From Bradyrhizobium sp. Y36 (GTDB taxonomy: Bacteria; Pseudomonadota; Alphaproteobacteria; Rhizobiales; Xanthobacteraceae), in the NCBI RefSeq assembly GCF_002531575.1, contig NZ_NWTI01000007.1, positions 248,001 through 312,000 on the forward strand: a DNA stretch of 64,000 nt, read 5' to 3'. The notes below the pieces were generated by a model. The model made no database searches. It worked only from the letters and a program-made list of their open reading frames with translations, and had not been told where the DNA came from. Below, piece after piece: positions 63,037-64,000 of the stretch (the first letter of the stretch is position 1; each line of letters starts with the position of its first letter). The translations under genes were made by a program, and so were the position numbers.

Positions 63037-63638
63037 TGAAGATGGCCGCCTCCGTCGCCGCGCTCTGGCAGCGCATCCCGAAAGCCGTGCTGTTCGGCGT
63101 CGCCGTGCTGGTGCAATGCGCGCTGCTGGTGCTGATGGTCGCCGACCGCGTGCAGATCCTGCGTGAAGGCACCGAGGTCACGCTGCAGACGCAGCCGGTC
63201 GACCCGCGCGATCTGCTGCGCGGCGACTATGTCGTGCTGCGCTACGACATCTCGCAATTGCCGGCAGGTCGCCTCGCCGGCAAGCCGGCCGACGCGCGCA
63301 ACCCGATCGTGTTCGTCAAGCTCGCGCCCAATGCCGACGGGCTCTACGCCGCCGTGTCGGTGCATGCCGAGCCTGTGCCGGTCACGGCGCCCGAGGTGCT
63401 GATCCGCGGCCGCGTCAGTCATTCCTGCGGATCGAACGTCCGCACCTTCTGCGACAGGCTGACGGTCAAATACGGCCTCGAAAGCTATTTCGTGCCCGAA
63501 GGCGAGGGCGGCAAGCTGGAGCAGGCTCGCAACCAGCAGAAGCTGCGGATCGTCGCCGCCGTCCTGCCATCAGGCCGCGCCGCCATCAAGCGGCTGCTGC
63601 TCGACGGCCAGCCGGTGTATGAAGAGCCGCTGTATTAG
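63033..63638 (+). CDS. GDYXXLXY domain-containing protein
   Basis: The 201-residue protein has one N-terminal membrane helix (AVLFGVAVLVQCALLVLMVA) and the naming motif in RDLLRGDYVVLRYDISQL, followed by an extracytoplasmic domain with VLIRGRVSH and KYGLESYFVPEG. It is translationally coupled to the DUF2157 gene (ATGATGA), so the two probably form one membrane complex of unknown role. Confidence 0.92.
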   Translation: MMKMAASVAALWQRIPKAVLFGVAVLVQCALLVLMVADRVQILREGTEVTLQTQPVDPRDLLRGDYVVLRYDISQLPAGRLAGKPADARNPIVFVKLAPNADGLYAAVSVHAEPVPVTAPEVLIRGRVSHSCGSNVRTFCDRLTVKYGLESYFVPEGEGGKLEQARNQQKLRIVAAVLPSGRAAIKRLLLDGQPVYEEPLY

Positions 63639-63670
63639 CCGGATGTCGTTCTTGCTCTCAGTTCTTGCGC

Positions 63671-64000
63671 TCAATCGGAATCCGACGCCGTCTCATGAGC
63701 GCCGTGACAATGCTTGAAGCGCTTTCCTGAATTGCACGGGCAGGGATCGTTGCGGCGCAGGCCTGCAAACTCCGACGCCTTTGCTTCTTCGGGAATGTTT
63801 GAGAGTGGAGCTGATGATCCACCCGGCCCTGTGGCCGCAACCGCTGCGGCCGGTGCGTTTCGGCGGTTCAACAGCCAGCCGATCAACATGGCGCTCACCA
63901 CGAACCCGCCCAGCATCGCGAGGCCAATCTTGGTGTCTTGCGCCTGCTTGCGATCCCTCTCCTCGGACTCCCTTTCCGCTTGTCGACGCTTCTCTTCCCG
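63671..64000 (-). CDS. SEC-C motif protein with a coiled, membrane-anchored N-terminus (partial)
   Basis: The frame stays open to the right edge, so the 5' end is missing. Visible parts, in order, are a highly charged helical stretch (EEKRRQAERESEERDRKQAQ), one membrane helix (AMLGGFVVSAMLIGWLL), an Ala/Pro linker and a C-terminal SEC-C zinc motif RRNDPCPCNSGKRFKHCHG. Reading only from the internal ATG at 63916 would miss the coiled part. SEC-C motifs bind zinc and often mediate protein contacts, as in SecA. Function unknown. Confidence 0.75.
   Translation of the reverse strand, partial: REEKRRQAERESEERDRKQAQDTKIGLAMLGGFVVSAMLIGWLLNRRNAPAAAVAATGPGGSSAPLSNIPEEAKASEFAGLRRNDPCPCNSGKRFKHCHGAHETASDSD

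Overview
The window looks like a chromosomal segment of a Bradyrhizobium-type alphaproteobacterium (Rhizobiales). This rests on high GC, an mdh-sucCDAB-lpdA operon, an atpHAGDC operon with no F0 genes beside it, the rplU-rpmA ... obgE-proB-proA-nadD-rsfS-rlmH-envC-ctpA-rppH neighbourhood, and many long intergenic palindromes flanked by GTCAT/ATGAC. Genus is inferred from gene order and protein style; no database was searched.

Layout. 0-8.7 kb: a GNAT acetyltransferase, a BAX-inhibitor-like membrane protein, a two-gene YbbA/YbbP-type ABC system divergent from an SGNH esterase, the RNA 2',3'-cyclic phosphodiesterase ThpR, a VapBC pair and ZapE. 9-20.6 kb: central carbon metabolism (mdh, sucC, sucD, sucA, sucB, lpdA), with two poorly characterised genes between sucC and sucD and a dehydrogenase between sucB and lpdA. 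20.7-25.4 kb: a DUF4337 membrane protein, XerC, PriA and RlpA; a perfect TTAA-N7-TTAAC (CtrA-type) site lies upstream of rlpA. 26-31.2 kb: ATP synthase F1 genes. 31.4-33 kb: a membrane-anchored class III cyclase with a repeated C-terminal domain. 33.1-42.7 kb: a minus-strand housekeeping run (two rppH paralogues, polysaccharide deacetylase, ctpA, envC, rlmH, rsfS, nadD, proA, proB). 42.9-52.3 kb: two extracytoplasmic solute-binding proteins, a sulfatase-fold hydrolase, obgE, a ClpA N-domain/ClpS fusion, a MaoC protein, a DMT exporter, GNAT, rpmA and rplU. 52.6-53.7 kb: a shortened ROK-like protein.

At 54.3 kb a tRNA-Ser(CGA) marks the border of a compositionally distinct block (about 54.4-61.7 kb) that looks like a defence island. 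All five of its genes lie on the minus strand: a Dcm-like cytosine-5 methyltransferase with an N-terminal HTH, a Vsr mismatch endonuclease, an MvaI/BcnI-family nuclease with a possible EcoRII-N-like front domain, a 733-residue protein carrying two separate GHKL ATPase modules (MORC/MutL-like and histidine-kinase-like), and a receiver-domain protein with an unrecognised output domain. A nested 41-bp dyad in front of the methyltransferase is a candidate autoregulatory operator. This block is the most interesting part of the window: a predicted CCNGG/CCWGG-type restriction-modification-repair set beside a possible phosphorelay. The core chromosome resumes with a DUF2157 membrane protein, a GDYXXLXY protein, and a SEC-C protein cut by the right edge.

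At least eleven long palindromic elements occupy spacers. Three of them sit inside the suc and atp operons (sucA/sucB, atpA/atpG, atpD/atpC), where they would be transcribed as hairpins between co-expressed genes.
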